Below the pieces are notes generated by a model. The model worked only from the letters and a program-made list of their open reading frames with translations, did no database searches and was not told the origin of the DNA. A DNA stretch of 64,000 nucleotides from Rapana venosa. Lineage: Eukaryota; Mollusca; Gastropoda; Neogastropoda; Muricidae. The translations under genes were made by a program, and so were the position numbers. The stretch covers positions 8,609,960 to 8,673,959 of the forward strand of contig CM054158.1 in assembly GCA_028751875.1 (NCBI GenBank). The letters run 5' to 3'. Shown here in pieces: positions 1 to 12,496 of this stretch; the stretch's first letter is position 1, and each line of letters begins with the position of its first letter.

Positions 1-39
1 CCAACCTGAGACTGTCAGTTTGACCCCCTGTCATGTCAC

Positions 40-235
40 TGTCCGTCTCAGTCTGTCTGTCTGGCTGGCATGGCTGTCTGTCCGTCTGTCTGTCTGTCCC
101 CTTGTCTGTCTGTCTGTCTTCTATGTCTGGTCTGCCGGTACGAGATCACCGTCTGTCGGTCCTGTCTGTCCCCGTCTGTCCCCAGTCTGTCCCCCTGTCC
201 TGTCTGTCTGTATGTCATGTTATAATATAGGGTGG
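40..235. repeat. (CTGT)n microsatellite
   Basis: Imperfect CTGT tetranucleotide repeat with CCCCTGT variants. Open frames across it are low-complexity by-products. Confidence 0.9.
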
Positions 236-344
236 CTGAGGGAGGGGGGGTAAGTCTTGTGGGGTAAAACGCTCTAGAAAGAATTGAGTATGGTGATGTA
301 TGGGTTTGATAATGAAAGTGTAGTTGGGGAGATGTGCCCTCTAG

Positions 345-500
345 TCTGTTCTGTCTGGTCCTCTGTCTGTCTTCCTTTCTGACTGTCAGTCTGGTCTTTG
401 TCCCTCACTGTCTGACTGTCTGTCTGTCGCGCTACTGTCCTGTCTGTCTGGCATGTCTGTCTCTGCTGTCTGTCTGTCTGTCTTCCTGTCCCTCCTCTGT
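345..500. repeat. (CTGT)n microsatellite, second block
   Basis: Degenerate CTGT repeat, same motif as the block at 40-235, separated by about 110 bases of ordinary sequence. Confidence 0.8.
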
Positions 501-654
501 GCTGTCATAAATTACTCACATCCACTGCCTCTCTGGTGATGATGCCTGGGTTGATGATAATTGCGTCTGAGAGATGAGATGATGAGGAGAGGAGGAGGAT
601 AGTAGTATGGTGATGGTGATAGAAGTGAAAGGTTTTGTGTGTGGTGCATGGCGC

Positions 655-715
655 GCGCGCGTTCGTGCGTTTTGTGTGTGTGTGTGTGTGTGTGAGTGTG
701 TATGTGTGTGTGAGA
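655..715. repeat. (GC)/(GT)n microsatellite
   Basis: Short GC alternation followed by a (GT)n run with GTGA and TATG interruptions. From 716 to 1085 I see no gene and no strong repeat. Confidence 0.85.
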
Positions 716-1085
716 GGTGTGTAGTGTGAGTTGTGGGTGTGTCTGTCTCCTGTTGTTTCTTGTCTCTGTGTTTGTTGAGACAAAACAGACTACAGAGACA
801 GAGAAACAATAGAGAGTCGCCAGGGTCTTTCGGCAGTTCTCGCCTGCTTGTTCTGTCTACTTTGCAATGTAGGCTTGTCTGCTGACTTGCTTCATGCTGC
901 AGCTTGAGTCCATGGCATGTTCTTTGCTCTGGTCCTAGTCTGCAGATACCCGGAAGGTCTGTCTCCAGTCAGGATGAGATCCAACCGCATTAGCGAGGTA
1001 CAGCAAGCCGCGCCAAGAAATACACGCCCAACGCACTGATCAGGTAAATGCAAGTACGATCACTATCCCGTTAGAAAGCTTCCTT

Positions 1086-1270
1086 AGCTCTATCTATCTC
1101 AACGTCATCCTTTTCAATACATGCCACTTTCCGTCATCCATTTCCCATCGTTTACAGTTCCATCAATATCCTTTCCCGTCTTCCCTACTTTCATATCAAT
1201 AATTTCCCTGTCATCCACTATGTCCAATCATCGATTCCTTCCCGTCAATTCCTTTCCGTCATCCATTTCC

Positions 1271-1307
<37 letters not shown>
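1086..1307. repeat. Degenerate TTTCCCGTCATCC repeat ending in poly-A(34)
   Basis: CCGTCATCCATTTCC-like words recur several times from about 1120 to 1270. A run of 34 A follows at 1274-1307. The poly-A could be a retroposon tail, but no element body is recognisable upstream. Confidence 0.6.
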
Positions 1308-1308
<1 letters not shown>

Positions 1309-1436
1309 AAAATAATAAACAACTACAATCACATCCATCACTTTCATCGTGACACTGCGTTTCACGTCAATCCTCTTCAGTCGCTTAAATTCAGTCATCA
1401 ACCCAGTACAAAGTTCATCCCCATGGCCTAGAGAGA

Positions 1437-1555
1437 GGCTGGATGGATGGATGAGGATGGATGGAGTTGGGTGGGTGGATGGATGGAATTGATGCTGGAT
1501 GAGATGGATAGGATGGATGAGATGGATGGATGGATGGATGGAGGAGAAATATGTT
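1437..1555. repeat. (GGAT)n microsatellite
   Basis: GGAT tetranucleotide repeat with GAGAT interruptions. From 1556 to 1850 there is only unassigned AT-rich sequence with ATCA-rich patches. Confidence 0.9.
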
Positions 1556-1849
1556 TATTAGCATTTGAACTTTTTTTCTGTCGGTGCTTACTGTCACTGT
1601 CTGTACCTGAAATGTTGGAGAGGCTCTTTGTTGCTGTAACATCAATAACATCAATCATTCAATCATCAGATCAATCAAACAGTCAATTCAATTATCTAAT
1701 CGACTCAGATCAGATTCATTACTACCAGTGTGCCGATGGCACGCAGGAACATCTTAGCACACACTCCTTATCCGCCTAAATTTGTAAGGAGATAGTATTA
1801 ATGTCGATGGCATTTAAGAGAACGAGATAACAATCTTCGGTTTATAGAC

Positions 1850-2060
1850 AGACAATAAAAGTATGACAAACAGACTAGACAGACAGGCAGGACAGACAGA
1901 TTAGATAGATAGGAAGTAGTAGATAGATAAGAACGATAGATAGATAAACTAGATAGATAAGATAGATAGATAGATAGATAATAGAGTAGTATAGATAGAT
2001 ATAGATAGATAGATAGCGAGAGTATATAGATAAAATAGATAGATAGATAGATATGTATAG
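1850..2060. repeat. (GATA)n with GACA flank
   Basis: Starts as GACA/GACAG and becomes GATA. The same compound motif recurs as a longer array at 9618-10042. From 2061 to about 2880 I see AT-rich sequence with no recognisable gene. Confidence 0.9.
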
Positions 2061-2879
2061 ATAGAAAGCAACAATTTTGAACAATTTGTTTTTTGAACAA
2101 ATGGTTTATTTTTCAGTGAGGTGTAGTCAGATTAAGCATTTACATGCTTTTTTACAATCGCAGCGACTTCATTGCGAAGTCAGACTACAAAATAATAGAG
2201 ATAAATAAATCAAATGAATAAAGAAACGAAAATATGCATATTGACATATAGTATTAGCATGGAAAACAATAGCACACAACAGAGCGCACACTACACTACT
2301 GAAGGCATAGCAAGATATAGAGAACATCAGAGAAAGTGGCTTAAATATACTCAGAAATATATCCCCCAAACACAACCAACAGAATTGAATAGGAATGTGG
2401 CTATTAAGCGAATAACGAACAATTATGAAGCCAAGCGCAGGGACAATTATGAGTAACTGAACTACTAACAGTATTGTATTAATAACATTCTTGTGGAAGG
2501 ACAGAAATGGCGACATTTTATCATATGTCGTTAGAAAATCAATAGAACAGACTCCTTAAATCTGAAAATCCTGTCTTTCATCTGTTAGAAAGGTTGAAGT
2601 AATTCCAAAACCAGCTTCCCAGAATATACTAAGCTGTGATTTTAAACAAGCAGTAATAGCTGGTTAAAAGGGAGGTTAATTTTATGTGAATGAATCGAAA
2701 ATTGTTTTCGCTGAACTCATGCTGCTAAGGAAGATTGGGGCACTACCAGTAAGAACTTTATGCATAAGTAAAACCTTTATTAAACAGCATCGTGTATCTT
2801 GAAGGACGAATAATAACATTTTTGCTATCTGAAAATGTTAAATGAAGATGACTATCTAATACAATTTTGACAGCTCGTT

Positions 2880-5470
2880 TTCTGATCTACTGATTTAAAG
2901 GTTTGAATAAGATATTAACTGGCTAAATCCGCAAAGAGTAGAATGCATAATCCACAGAAGACTGAATAAATAATAAAAAAAATATTTTCTCCGCCCAAAA
3001 AATACTTGCCCCCAGAAAAAAATTTCCAGTGTTTTGACTCTTATTACACAGGAAAGGTGTTGGTAGAGCCAATTTTCTTTTGTTAGATGTACGTATATGA
3101 TACAGAACCAGACAAAATTATTAATCGATTGGTATATTCCCAAAATTTTACTGAACGGTAAAAACTACTCATCAATTTGACACTATGACGTAAATTAGAA
3201 GGCAAAGCTATGTGTAAGATTTGTGAACATCTTTGTCTTGTTGCAAACAGAATAAATTTTTTACCTGGGGATGAAGGGCCATGTGGTTTCATTTGTGTCC
3301 AAGTTAACAATTATGTTTATACTATCACTTGTAAGCTTTGACATACATGAAGGAGGGTTTTTGTGGCTAGTATAAAGAGTGTAACAAACTGCAAATACAG
3401 GCTTCATTATAGTATAGTATAAAAACTCAAAGGCAGTCAATCATATATACATAAGAAACAACAGAGGGACAAGAACTGATCCATTGTGGAACACCAAACC
3501 TTTAAGAAGAAATACACTGAAGACGTTGTAGTTTAGATGACCCTATTTGCTGTCTCTCAGATAACATGACCAAATAAAGAGTTGAGGTACAGCTAGAGTC
3601 AAGTTTGAATCCTTTTGCAAAGCTTTCTAGTAGTAGTACGTCTGTGGTCTATAATCTACAAAGATCATTTAGCCCCATCCATACAAAGTATACCTATGTG
3701 AATTCTTATTTATACCTACTTCACCACCCATCTATCTGTCATATATACCAAGAGTATTTTGGCCAGTCAAATAGGTTGGCACAACATTCGTCAATCCCTG
3801 TGATATGGGTGTAACCGATCTTATATTATTTAAGTGGGGCTAATAAACATTTATAAGTGTTGACATGGCTCTAATAGGTTTTGAAGAGTGGACAATATTG
3901 AAATTGGTCACGTAGTTTGATGGTTCTGAGGTAATGCCAGAGTTTAAGTAAAGGAATAATTTTTGCATAGTTTTTACGATTTTAGGGAAAGTATTCTTAC
4001 TATATGCAAAGATTGTAAATATATGTAAGTGTTTCTAGCTATAGAACATGTGGGGGTCGATAATTTAAGAATTTTTACCCATCCAATTCCATCAAGAGCC
4101 ACGTTTTGATGATTGTTCAGTACGATTTAAAAGCAGTGTAACACCTCGTTAACTGTAATAAATGCTCTCACAATTTTTATGATTGAAATGTTCTTAGCTG
4201 TCGCAAAACTATCCAAGTATTTTTAAGTCAGTTTCTTCTGATTGTGTCCTTATGAAGATTAACTGTACTGTCAACAGTTGAGAAATGAAGATTTAATGTA
4301 TCACAGACATATCACAGGCCAACGTTTGAATTTTATTATCACTTTTGTTTGGTGAACTGAGTTTAGTAGTTTTTCCAAAATAGATTTTACTGTCCCTGTT
4401 GTTTTTAAAGAGCCTTCAAAATGCTTTTTTTTTCTCAGCTCGTAAAGGAAGTACATAACACTTACTCTGTTGTATTTAGTAACTTCTCGGGAACCTTTCT
4501 TTAATAGGTAATCCATAGAGATATAATATGTTTCTCTGTAATTATCGTTAGACAAGCCATGGAGGTTTTGGTTTTGTATTTAACTCTTTTAGTTTGTATG
4601 ATGCATGTTTTTGTAGACAAATGATAAAAAATAGAAACAATGTTCCAGTACTAAATTAGGTATCAGTAATTTGATAAACATCACTCAATGCCGAATTTAG
4701 AAGGTCCTGTAAAAAACTGAGCACAACCCTTAGTAGCCCCTTCTGTTAACGTTATACGTTTATGGCTAACTATTGGAATTTTTTACGCCTTTTTTCGACC
4801 AAGTTATACATATAGTAAAGATGATCGACTACAATTCCAGAAAGATGAACTATTTACCTCTACACTTAGTCTTCTTTATTTACAACAAATATATGAACTA
4901 TTAAAGTATTTTAGAAGTATGTGTGACACGAGTTTGGAATAGTAAAACAATTGGCTTCAAGTTGAAAGATTCAAATGATGTCAAGTCTCCCCATGATTAT
5001 TAAGGTCTTAATAAATCAATATTGAAATCACCTAATATAAATTATATCGACAATAATCTTTATCTATGCTATCACACTCAATTGATATATAGCGCTGTCA
5101 ACCATTCTAGCTTTTCTATTGGGATATCTGTGAAAAGCAAACATCAAAGAATTGGTCTTTGAACTGTCTTAGGTTATAATTTCATCCCAAATGTATCTAC
5201 ATCGAATGTGCTCTTAGAACTATGTAACTCCTTTTGAACTGTAGCCAGAGTGAGTGAATATAAAACAACTTAACCTGTTTCCCCTTAATTAATACGGGAG
5301 TCTCCTGCGAAGGAGATTAGTAGCCTGGTACTCAGAAATGGTCAGTCCAATATGGGGTGATAGATGGGTTTCGTGTGAAGCCGAATACATTGAAATAGTT
5401 GTTCCCTGAATTGACAATATGGATAGTAAATTTCATACGATTTTAGTTTATATGACAAATGTTTAGACAT
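2880..5470 (-). pseudogene. Degraded CR1/Jockey-type LINE ORF2 (endonuclease + reverse transcriptase)
   Basis: On the minus strand, residues of an APE endonuclease and reverse transcriptase appear in the right order but in shifting frames with many stops. An ETHLSPH peptide (5357-5380) resembles the endonuclease ETWLSP motif. LGDFNIDLL (about 5012-5037) is the endonuclease GDFN motif. LNSGITSEPSNY (about 3896-3940) resembles KSG-x-x-SE-x-SNYRPIS at the start of the RT domain. IFVDY (about 3645-3668) fits RT motif A. GSVLVPLLFLMYI (about 3444-3505) is GSVLGPLLFLMYIND, RT motif B. A thumb-like stretch follows down to about 2900. The family is fairly clear from the motif order. The exact clade is not, and the YADD catalytic box was not found intact. 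This is an old, inactive copy. Confidence 0.68.
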
Positions 5471-6839
5471 GTAAAAATGTATGACCAATTCGAAAAACCA
5501 ATTTTACGTTAACCATAGATTATTAGAAAGTATCCATAATCAATAATAAATTGATTATTTCATACACATCTAATCACTATCTATCACTATATTCCCTACA
5601 GTTTTTTCAACGTCATATACTCAGAGGACTATCAAAAAAATAACACTTACGATACAATGCATCACAACAAGTATCAACTAGCGGGAGAGAATGAAACAAG
5701 ATCATTAAGCCTATGTATAGAGAAAAATCACAAAGCACATCAAAATATAGCAAAGGGAAATATGATTTTAACTCTCAATGAAATGCTACTTTGCAAACAC
5801 ACTCGATTTATGTATTTATTATCAAAAACATTCCAAGTGTCTATAAGCGAAAGAAACAACAAAGCACTAAAGGAAAAACTATGAAAAAAAACAACACCAA
5901 ACGCGCCAAGACCTTGTTCCGTAACCAAGCTTTCGAACAAAATGTTTTTCATCACATTGCCTACCTGTCAAGCGTCACAGCCCCAGGAGCATCTGGTAAC
6001 TACAACAATTCACAACTAGACACACATCATTATACATTTGAATTTTAATACACAAAACGTAAACAGGCATGCACTAATTAATAGATCCTGATATCTATCT
6101 GTGTCCTTGGTAAGTGGTTCAAGCCGCTTCATCATTCCATTGCATTGCTCTGCCATGGACAGCAATCTAAGGATAATGATGAGTATTTCCTTCTCAAATC
6201 TGATGTAAGGCTAAGCTAGGACCATCTCTAAGCAACACATACGTCCTCTAAGTTTGCAGCGTGAGGAAGGTGATAGTTGTTGTGCTCTCATGGGAATGCC
6301 AGGAGGAGGTGGGAAAAGGGATACGAGGTACCTCTTTCAAGATTGGTGTAGTTATGAATGGGCAAAGGAATGAGGATGTTGAACAAAGAGACGCTGGAAA
6401 GGAGCATTAGATATGATTGCTCAACGTGGCCATATATTGATCTGAAGAGGGGGTAGTGAGAAAGTGAGGATGGAAGGAGGACATGCTGCAATGACAATTA
6501 AGGTCATGCGAATCATGATGGACTTGTACATAGACCCGAGACAGAGTGTTCTTCTGTGAATTACTATATCAGAAGGGGAAGAACCTCTGCTGAGGATATG
6601 TCCTGAGGCCTCTACTTGCCTATTTTGTTGTGGTCTATAGTTGCTCGAACAATGTCTTATGGATATTGTCATCTGTTGTAGGAACTACTTAGGGATTGAG
6701 ATGGATAAAAAAATAAAACATCACGCCCTGTTTTCGGTTGTGGAAATACAGATTGTTAATATACGCTATGCTCACTGTGGAAGTAACTGTCCTGAAATTG
6801 GTGCCTCTGATGGTAATCATTTCTCAATAATATCATAAG
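5471..6839. other. No recognisable gene; possible LINE spacer
   Basis: AT-rich sequence between the candidate ORF1 and ORF2 of the degraded LINE. A minus-strand open frame at 6421-6672 could be part of the same element, but I could not match it to a family. Otherwise nothing identifiable. Confidence 0.4.
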
Positions 6840-8100
6840 CACGGCATCAGTTTACAGCATGTTGTTTGCAATATTTCTCTATCAGCATTGCCGAGCTCAA
6901 AGCCTTATTCGCCAGTAGTAAACCGAAGATTGTTAGCATTCTGGAAGTGCCATCATTATCACGGGTGGTGAGTCAGATTGAAATAAAGACTAAAACGAGG
7001 AGCTCCAGAACTATGTGAAAGTATTTGTTTGTCAATGAATTGTGTTTACTGATGACGACTGTTGAAGATTTCTGTTGGAAGGATAATTGAAGGTGTTGAA
7101 GATGAAGAAGACCTCTAGCTGGGATTATGGAGCTGCATACTGACTGCAGACTGGGTGAAGGAGGAGAAGCATAGTTTGACAAGGTCAGCTTCATTCTTTC
7201 TGCAAAAATGACCCCAGATATGCCAGCTGTTGACACATTGTGGACAATTACCGAGCCTTTTAATTTGAACAAAACAGGAAGGGGAGAAACCATGTGACAG
7301 GTCGTTTATCATCATTCCTTACACACAGATCTGACGATGTTCTCAAACCTGAGGGGCAGTCTTTAATGTCTCACAGATTCAATGACAGAATCTCCTATCA
7401 ATAGCATGGTTGTTTGAGTTGCTTGAATTTCACTTTTGGATAATGTTTTCACTGAGGTATTGGTTTAGGGAGTTTGTGCTGTTCTATGGGTTTTTCCAGC
7501 GTCATGGTTTTTCTGTACTGGGTGTTGATACATCCTCCTGTTGGACCCCTTGGCTGAACCTCTTGTTTGCTGTTTCTTTGTAAGGCCAGGAATCTACACG
7601 AGACCAGCGCCTCAAAGGAATTTTAACATAGATATTTGTTATATTGTATTGAATGTTATGGTTTCCATATTTCCTGCTGTTGCTATTTGGAGTATCAGGA
7701 AAAAGCTGCATCAGGCCATGGTGATGAGAAAGAGTCCTCTGTTGAGATGGCTGGATTGATTGGATCACTGATTACAGATCCGAGTTCTTCATGGTTGGAA
7801 CACCCACTTTGTTCTGATTCAGAGTGTTTGTAGCAAAAAATGCAGGACGTTGTTCTTATTGAGGATGGGGCGAAGTCTGAGTGGTATGTTGTACTCAGAT
7901 GTTCCTGGAGCTTAATTCTTTATCACCTTGTGAGACTGTATTGTTCCCATCTAAGTTTTAATTGAATGACTGTCCTTTTCTAGTCTTTAAATTTTTTCTC
8001 CAGTTTGTTTATTTTGCTTTCTAAAACTATCTAATTTCAAAATCTGTGAGTTCGTGCTTTAGAAACATGCACTCGTAAGCTCATTTTTCAATGAAGTTTA
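6840..8100 (-). pseudogene. Possible degraded LINE ORF1 with SGNH-esterase domain
   Basis: On the minus strand an MLLIGDSVIESV peptide (7373-7405) resembles the catalytic GDSI/V block of SGNH hydrolases. Lower down are IPARGLLHL (about 7095-7130), like the IPxRG block, and DGTSRML...GLLLANKAL (about 6912-6953), like the DGxHPN-x(3)-G-x-x-LLANN block with the catalytic His missing. A Lys/Glu-rich coiled-coil-like stretch precedes it at about 7950-8100. CR1 and L2 group LINEs are known to carry an esterase in ORF1, and the position upstream of the minus-strand ORF2 at 2880-5470 fits. All frames are broken and every match is partial, so this remains a tentative reading. Confidence 0.38.
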
Positions 8101-9617
8101 AAACGTCGCTACGAATGAGTTGAGGCTGTCTTGACTCCTTTTCCTTCTGAGTCTGGAGTGTTCACAACTCAATGAACACTATAATTCATGTTAGTGTGTT
8201 TGTTTAACCGAAATAGTCAGATGATAATGATGACTGTATAGTTTTTTTGTGGGCTTTTACCATCTCATAAGAAAACATATTTCTATTTCTCTGCATAACT
8301 GAGTCCGTCTACCAATGGTGTTGTGATCAGTGAGAGACTTTCTTACGAGACTTTGTAGACATCTGATATCAGTATCAAATGGATGGTGTCAATTAAAGTG
8401 GAAGGAAAACTGTTTTTGGGTGATAAACATAGCAAGCGTTTAGTGACCTCAACTGACACAAGTAGATTAGGCAGTCATGAGGAAGGGGTTTGTACTCTGT
8501 GCATCAGTGAGACTGATGGCTTGAGCATTAGCAACAGGATTTGAGACAGACTCATCCACAAAGGGGGGCATAGCCAGAGGAAACAACTCCTGCATGGTAT
8601 TTAATGCACAACTCACAGGAGTTTCGAGGAGATGTTTGTGTTAATTCCTTGTTGATTCTGGTTTGCAGGAAAGCTGAGATAAAATCTTTATTTTTCTCAC
8701 ACGTCTTGAACACGCCACTGCACCCATGTCTCTCCCTGACAACAACAGGAGGTTGGCCCCCTCCCTGCTGTGTGAATACATGAAGTAATTGTGACGCTTT
8801 TTAGAAGATCGTCATGAAAAAGTCTTATCACTAGAGTTTAGCAAGTTCAGAGAGGTGGCAATAGTGGACCAAGACTGAGGTAGTGAATAAATGGTTCGAC
8901 ATTTTGAATGAAGTCAGCTCACTGATATGCTACGATTGACCTTTAGTCCCTTGATTGCTGTAACGCGATAATAAGGGAATTGTCGCCATGCAGTCATCGT
9001 CTCATCCTGACATAGAAAATCGTTTCTGTATTTCATCCATGGTGGATTTAAGTTTTCTCGTACTACAAGAGGAATTCGATCGCCATATTTAAAAGAATCA
9101 AACAAAGGAAAATAGATAAAAAGGGGAGAGGAGATTGGAAAAGTTACTACACTCACATGCTATCATAGTGTCCCGATCCCAGGTTGGCAGGGTGCAATCA
9201 AAGTGTCACAGGCATGCTCAGCTTTTCACGTGCACACTGCATCATGACAGCCAGCAGAAGAAGGGGAAGTTCATGAACCCAGAACAAGTTGCAAATTTCT
9301 CACAGTGCAGTTTTGCAATTTTTCACAGCCAGTTTGAATACTACAAATGTTGATCATCTTCTCGCGGCAATGAGATTGCAAAAATAAACCTTATTTGTTA
9401 AGTATTATATATATTGAAATATAATTATACAGATATATTATAAACAAGAAGTATCCATCACAATAGTCAGATTAGTGATGAGCAATCAAGGAGAACCTGT
9501 ACACACCCCCTGCCAAAATTCACGAATTTTCAGTCTATGCACATAATAACGAGCTTCTATAAATACAATATTTTTTGACAGGAGCTATCAAATACACGTC
9601 TGACACGCTCCAGAGCT
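8101..9617. other. No gene recognised
   Basis: Ordinary moderately AT-rich sequence. An 80-codon minus-strand open frame at 8914-9156 has no recognisable family and no supporting splice or start context. A short (TATA)-rich patch lies near 9400-9440. Confidence 0.5.
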
Positions 9618-9835
9618 CAGGAAGAAAGATAGTAAGATAGATAGATAGATAGATATGATAGATAGATAGATAATAGATAGATAGATAGTTAGACAAACAG
9701 ACAGACAGACCATACCGACGAGACAGACAGTATAGATACGATAGAAAGATAATAGTATAGATAGATAGATAGAATAGATTATAATAGATAAGAATAGATT
9801 AGACAAATCAGACAGAACAGGACAGACAGATAGAT

Positions 9836-9870
<35 letters not shown>

Positions 9871-9871
9871 T

Positions 9872-9903
<32 letters not shown>

Positions 9904-10042
9904 TAATAGAGAAGATACGATAATAGATAGATAGATAGATAATAGGTAGGTAGATAGATAGAAAAGATAGAATAGACAGACAGACAGACAGACAGACATT
10001 ATAGACAGAGTAGACAGATAGATAGATAGATAGATAGTATGT
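9618..10042. repeat. Compound (GATA)n/(GACA)n array
   Basis: About 425 bp of alternating GATA and GACA blocks with short interruptions, like the GATA/GACA (Bkm-type) repeats known from vertebrate and invertebrate genomes. Confidence 0.93.
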
Positions 10043-10298
10043 TCAAAGCATGCGAAGTGAAATAGTTTTTTGAGACATCATCCCCGAGGTCATAATGCGG
10101 ATTACCTTATGCAATGGGTAAAACAAAAAAAAAAATGTAAGTCACAATACCAAAATGTTAGCATTGGAAACCTGGGAGCTCTAGCCGAAGAACGAAGAAA
10201 AAAAAAGATTCAAAACAAAAGGGAAATGCAAGCATTGTTTGTCCTGTGTTTCGTAACCAGCACGATTGGTCATAATGGTTTGGGTTTTTCTAATTGTA

Positions 10299-10624
10299 TT
10301 CTTTATATCGAAGATAAGGGAACAAGCACTTATGTGCTTTTTTTACATCCAGTCCCGTGTGTATGCGGTTTCGTCAATTTTTTCATCTGTTCCCATCAGA
10401 ACAAAATGGCCTACTCTTACAAATAGCTGAACAGGATTTAACGTGTGGCAAGATTTCTCGTGCGTTCGCACACGGGCCTGGGTTTATGGGTCTCATCCGA
10501 AGGACTTTTGGGAGAGTGGAGTCGGCACTGATGTTAAACTCCAGGGGAAAATATCCCTTGACGGGATCGAAGCCAGGTCGTCAGATTGCGAGCGCAATGT
10601 CTAACCACTAGGCTATCCCGTCCC
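10299..10624 (-). mobile_element. tRNA-derived SINE, near full length
   Basis: Read on the minus strand, the element begins with a tRNA-like head: TAGCCTAGTGG fits the RNA polymerase III A box, and CTTCGATCC is close to a B box. A conserved body follows (AACTCCAG..., GTCCTTCGGATGAGAC), and a tail with GCACATAAGTGC and TATATCGA. The same order occurs in the copies at 12885, 16607 and 36007. It is non-autonomous and depends on a LINE. Confidence 0.85.
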
Positions 10625-10627
10625 GTG

Positions 10628-10815
10628 TGACGTGATGTAATATAACGTCATGTAGCATCACATGACTTGGTGGTGTGACGTGGTATGATTTGACGTGATC
10701 TTTCGTGACGTGATTTTGAGAGCAGCACAACGTGTTTTGGATTTGAAGTGACGTGTCCCACCGTGCGCGGACGTAACAGGACACACTATGACGTCACGCA
10801 ATAATTATAACGTCA
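10628..10815. promoter_or_regulatory. Cluster of eight TGACGT/ACGTCA (CRE-like) hexamers
   Basis: TGACGT or its complement occurs at 10628, 10645, 10676, 10691, 10706, 10749, 10789 and 10810. The copy at 10789-10796 is a full palindromic TGACGTCA, the consensus CREB/ATF site. Several spacings are close to multiples of 15, which suggests a decayed short tandem repeat. Binding and function are inference. From 10816 to 11288 I see no gene; a GGGGAGG-rich patch lies near 11045. Confidence 0.5.
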
Positions 10816-11288
10816 TAAAGCGTGATGTCGGGCACAGTCACGATGCTATGCACATTTCTTCTTTTTATTCTTTCATTATTTTTTTATATTATTTAACTTT
10901 TTTTATTCTTTCATTTCGAGGCTAAGGGAAAATACCACTAAATGGCTTCGTTTCTACAGTCCTTTCTGGGTTAGAGCGCGAGGTTCACCAATGGTGAGAT
11001 TGTTGCGTAGGGTGAGATTGTTGCGTAGTTTTCTTGGAGGTGAGGTGGGGGGGGAGGGGGAGGGGGGAAGGCGTTGCCCATCATGAAGGGAGCCGCATTT
11101 CGCCTTCAGGGCTTGTGCAGTGTAAAGTGATGTGATGGTAGCGTTCTGCTGTTTTTGTTGTTGTTGGTTTAGGGTGACGGACGACTTCTACACTGCTTGT
11201 TTCGCAGCAGTGTACAGGAGAGAGCGCCAAGGACCTCAAGATCGCCATAGACAGCATTGTGGCCGAAGCCAGGCTGGACATGCCGTAA

Positions 11289-11443
11289 GTGCGCGCACCA
11301 CACACAACACAACACACACACCGCGCGCGCGCGCGGTGCCCACATCACAAAAAAACACACACAACACAACACACACACACACAACACCCAAAACACCACA
11401 CACACACACACACACAAAACAACACACAACAACACACCACACC
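11289..11443. repeat. (CA)n microsatellite with (GC) patch
   Basis: Interrupted CACA repeat with a short GCGCGCGC run near 11323. Confidence 0.9.
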
Positions 11444-11672
11444 ACGTCCTTCGGATAAGACTATAAACACTCGAGGTCCCGTGTGCGGACGCACGCAGAA
11501 CACTTTCGCACACGTTAAAATCCCGTTCGCTTTTCGGAAGAGTAGGCATTGTGTGTTGGGGAACGGATGACAAAATGACGAAACTGCATACACACGGGGA
11601 CGGATGTGAATAAAAAGCACATGAGGCTTATTTCATCATCCTCGAAATAAAAAAAAAGAAATAAAAAAAAAA
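11444..11672 (+). mobile_element. 5'-truncated SINE copy
   Basis: Begins inside the SINE body at GTCCTTCGGATAAGAC and runs through the AACGGATGACAAAAT segment to the GCACATGAGGCTT tail and an A-rich end. The tRNA-like head is missing. An (AC)n run follows at 11689-11728. Confidence 0.8.
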
Positions 11673-11686
11673 AAACCCAAAAAACC

Positions 11687-11717
<31 letters not shown>

Positions 11718-11924
11718 CACACACACATGCCCGCACGCATCCAAAAAATTAACACGCAGTACGTCCGCACACACATACTTACGGGCGTGCATGCAGGTAG
11801 GGAGGGAGGCTTGGAAAATTTTTGATCTTTATGAGGATCACCCCTAATTCTAATCCTCTGAAGTTTGGAGGAGTTTTGTTGCCTATCTCCCATGTTTGTG
11901 CTTTTATTTTTACAATTTTATTTT

Positions 11925-12150
11925 GGGAAAGGGGAAGCTCGGAAAGGAGGGAGGGAAGGAGGGGTAACTTGGTGGGAGGAGAGGGAAATAGAGGTGGGTG
12001 GGGAGCAGAGGAGGGGGGGGAGGAAGATAGGTTTGGGGTGGGGTAGCTTGGGAGGGAATGCAGAGGGTGGGAGGGGAAGGGAGTGCAGAGTAGAGGGTAG
12101 CTGGCGGTGGGTGTAGGTACAGGAGGGAGGGAGGGGTAGCTAAGGTCAGT
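11925..12150. repeat. GGGAGG-rich purine tract
   Basis: Imperfect G/A-rich tract with many GGGAGG words. No gene is apparent; 12151-12465 is unassigned. Confidence 0.8.
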
Positions 12151-12465
12151 TGGGGAGGCACTGATTCATTGTTTCCACACCTCGCTAATATCCATCGTTA
12201 TAATTGTAAGTATATGTATGCAAACTGGCTAGCTGTCACTCTGCACGTCAGAATTTAATCCTTGGCAGCTGTGCTATTTCCTGTGTTTTATTTTGTATGG
12301 AGAAATCAATGAGTTTTCTCCTGGCAAATATGGTGGGGCTTGGGGGGTTTTTTCCCCCTTATTCAACTTCACAAACAAACACACTCATACTTGCCTCTCA
12401 TCACCCCCCCCCCCCACTTCCTAAGTCCTGTCTAAAATCGCTGACCATGGACAGACGATGAACGA

Positions 12466-12495
<30 letters not shown>
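12466..12495. repeat. (CA)n microsatellite
   Basis: Uninterrupted CA run. The following 350 bases hold no recognisable gene. Confidence 0.9.

Positions 12496-12496
<1 letters not shown>

Noticed and set aside
2169..2516. 115-codon hydrophobic minus frame resembling a membrane protein
   Set aside because: AT-rich sequence gives hydrophobic codons by composition; no family pattern, start context or neighbouring exon.
9618..10042. CRISPR-like array
   Set aside because: Repeats are tetranucleotides without unique spacers; eukaryotic microsatellite.
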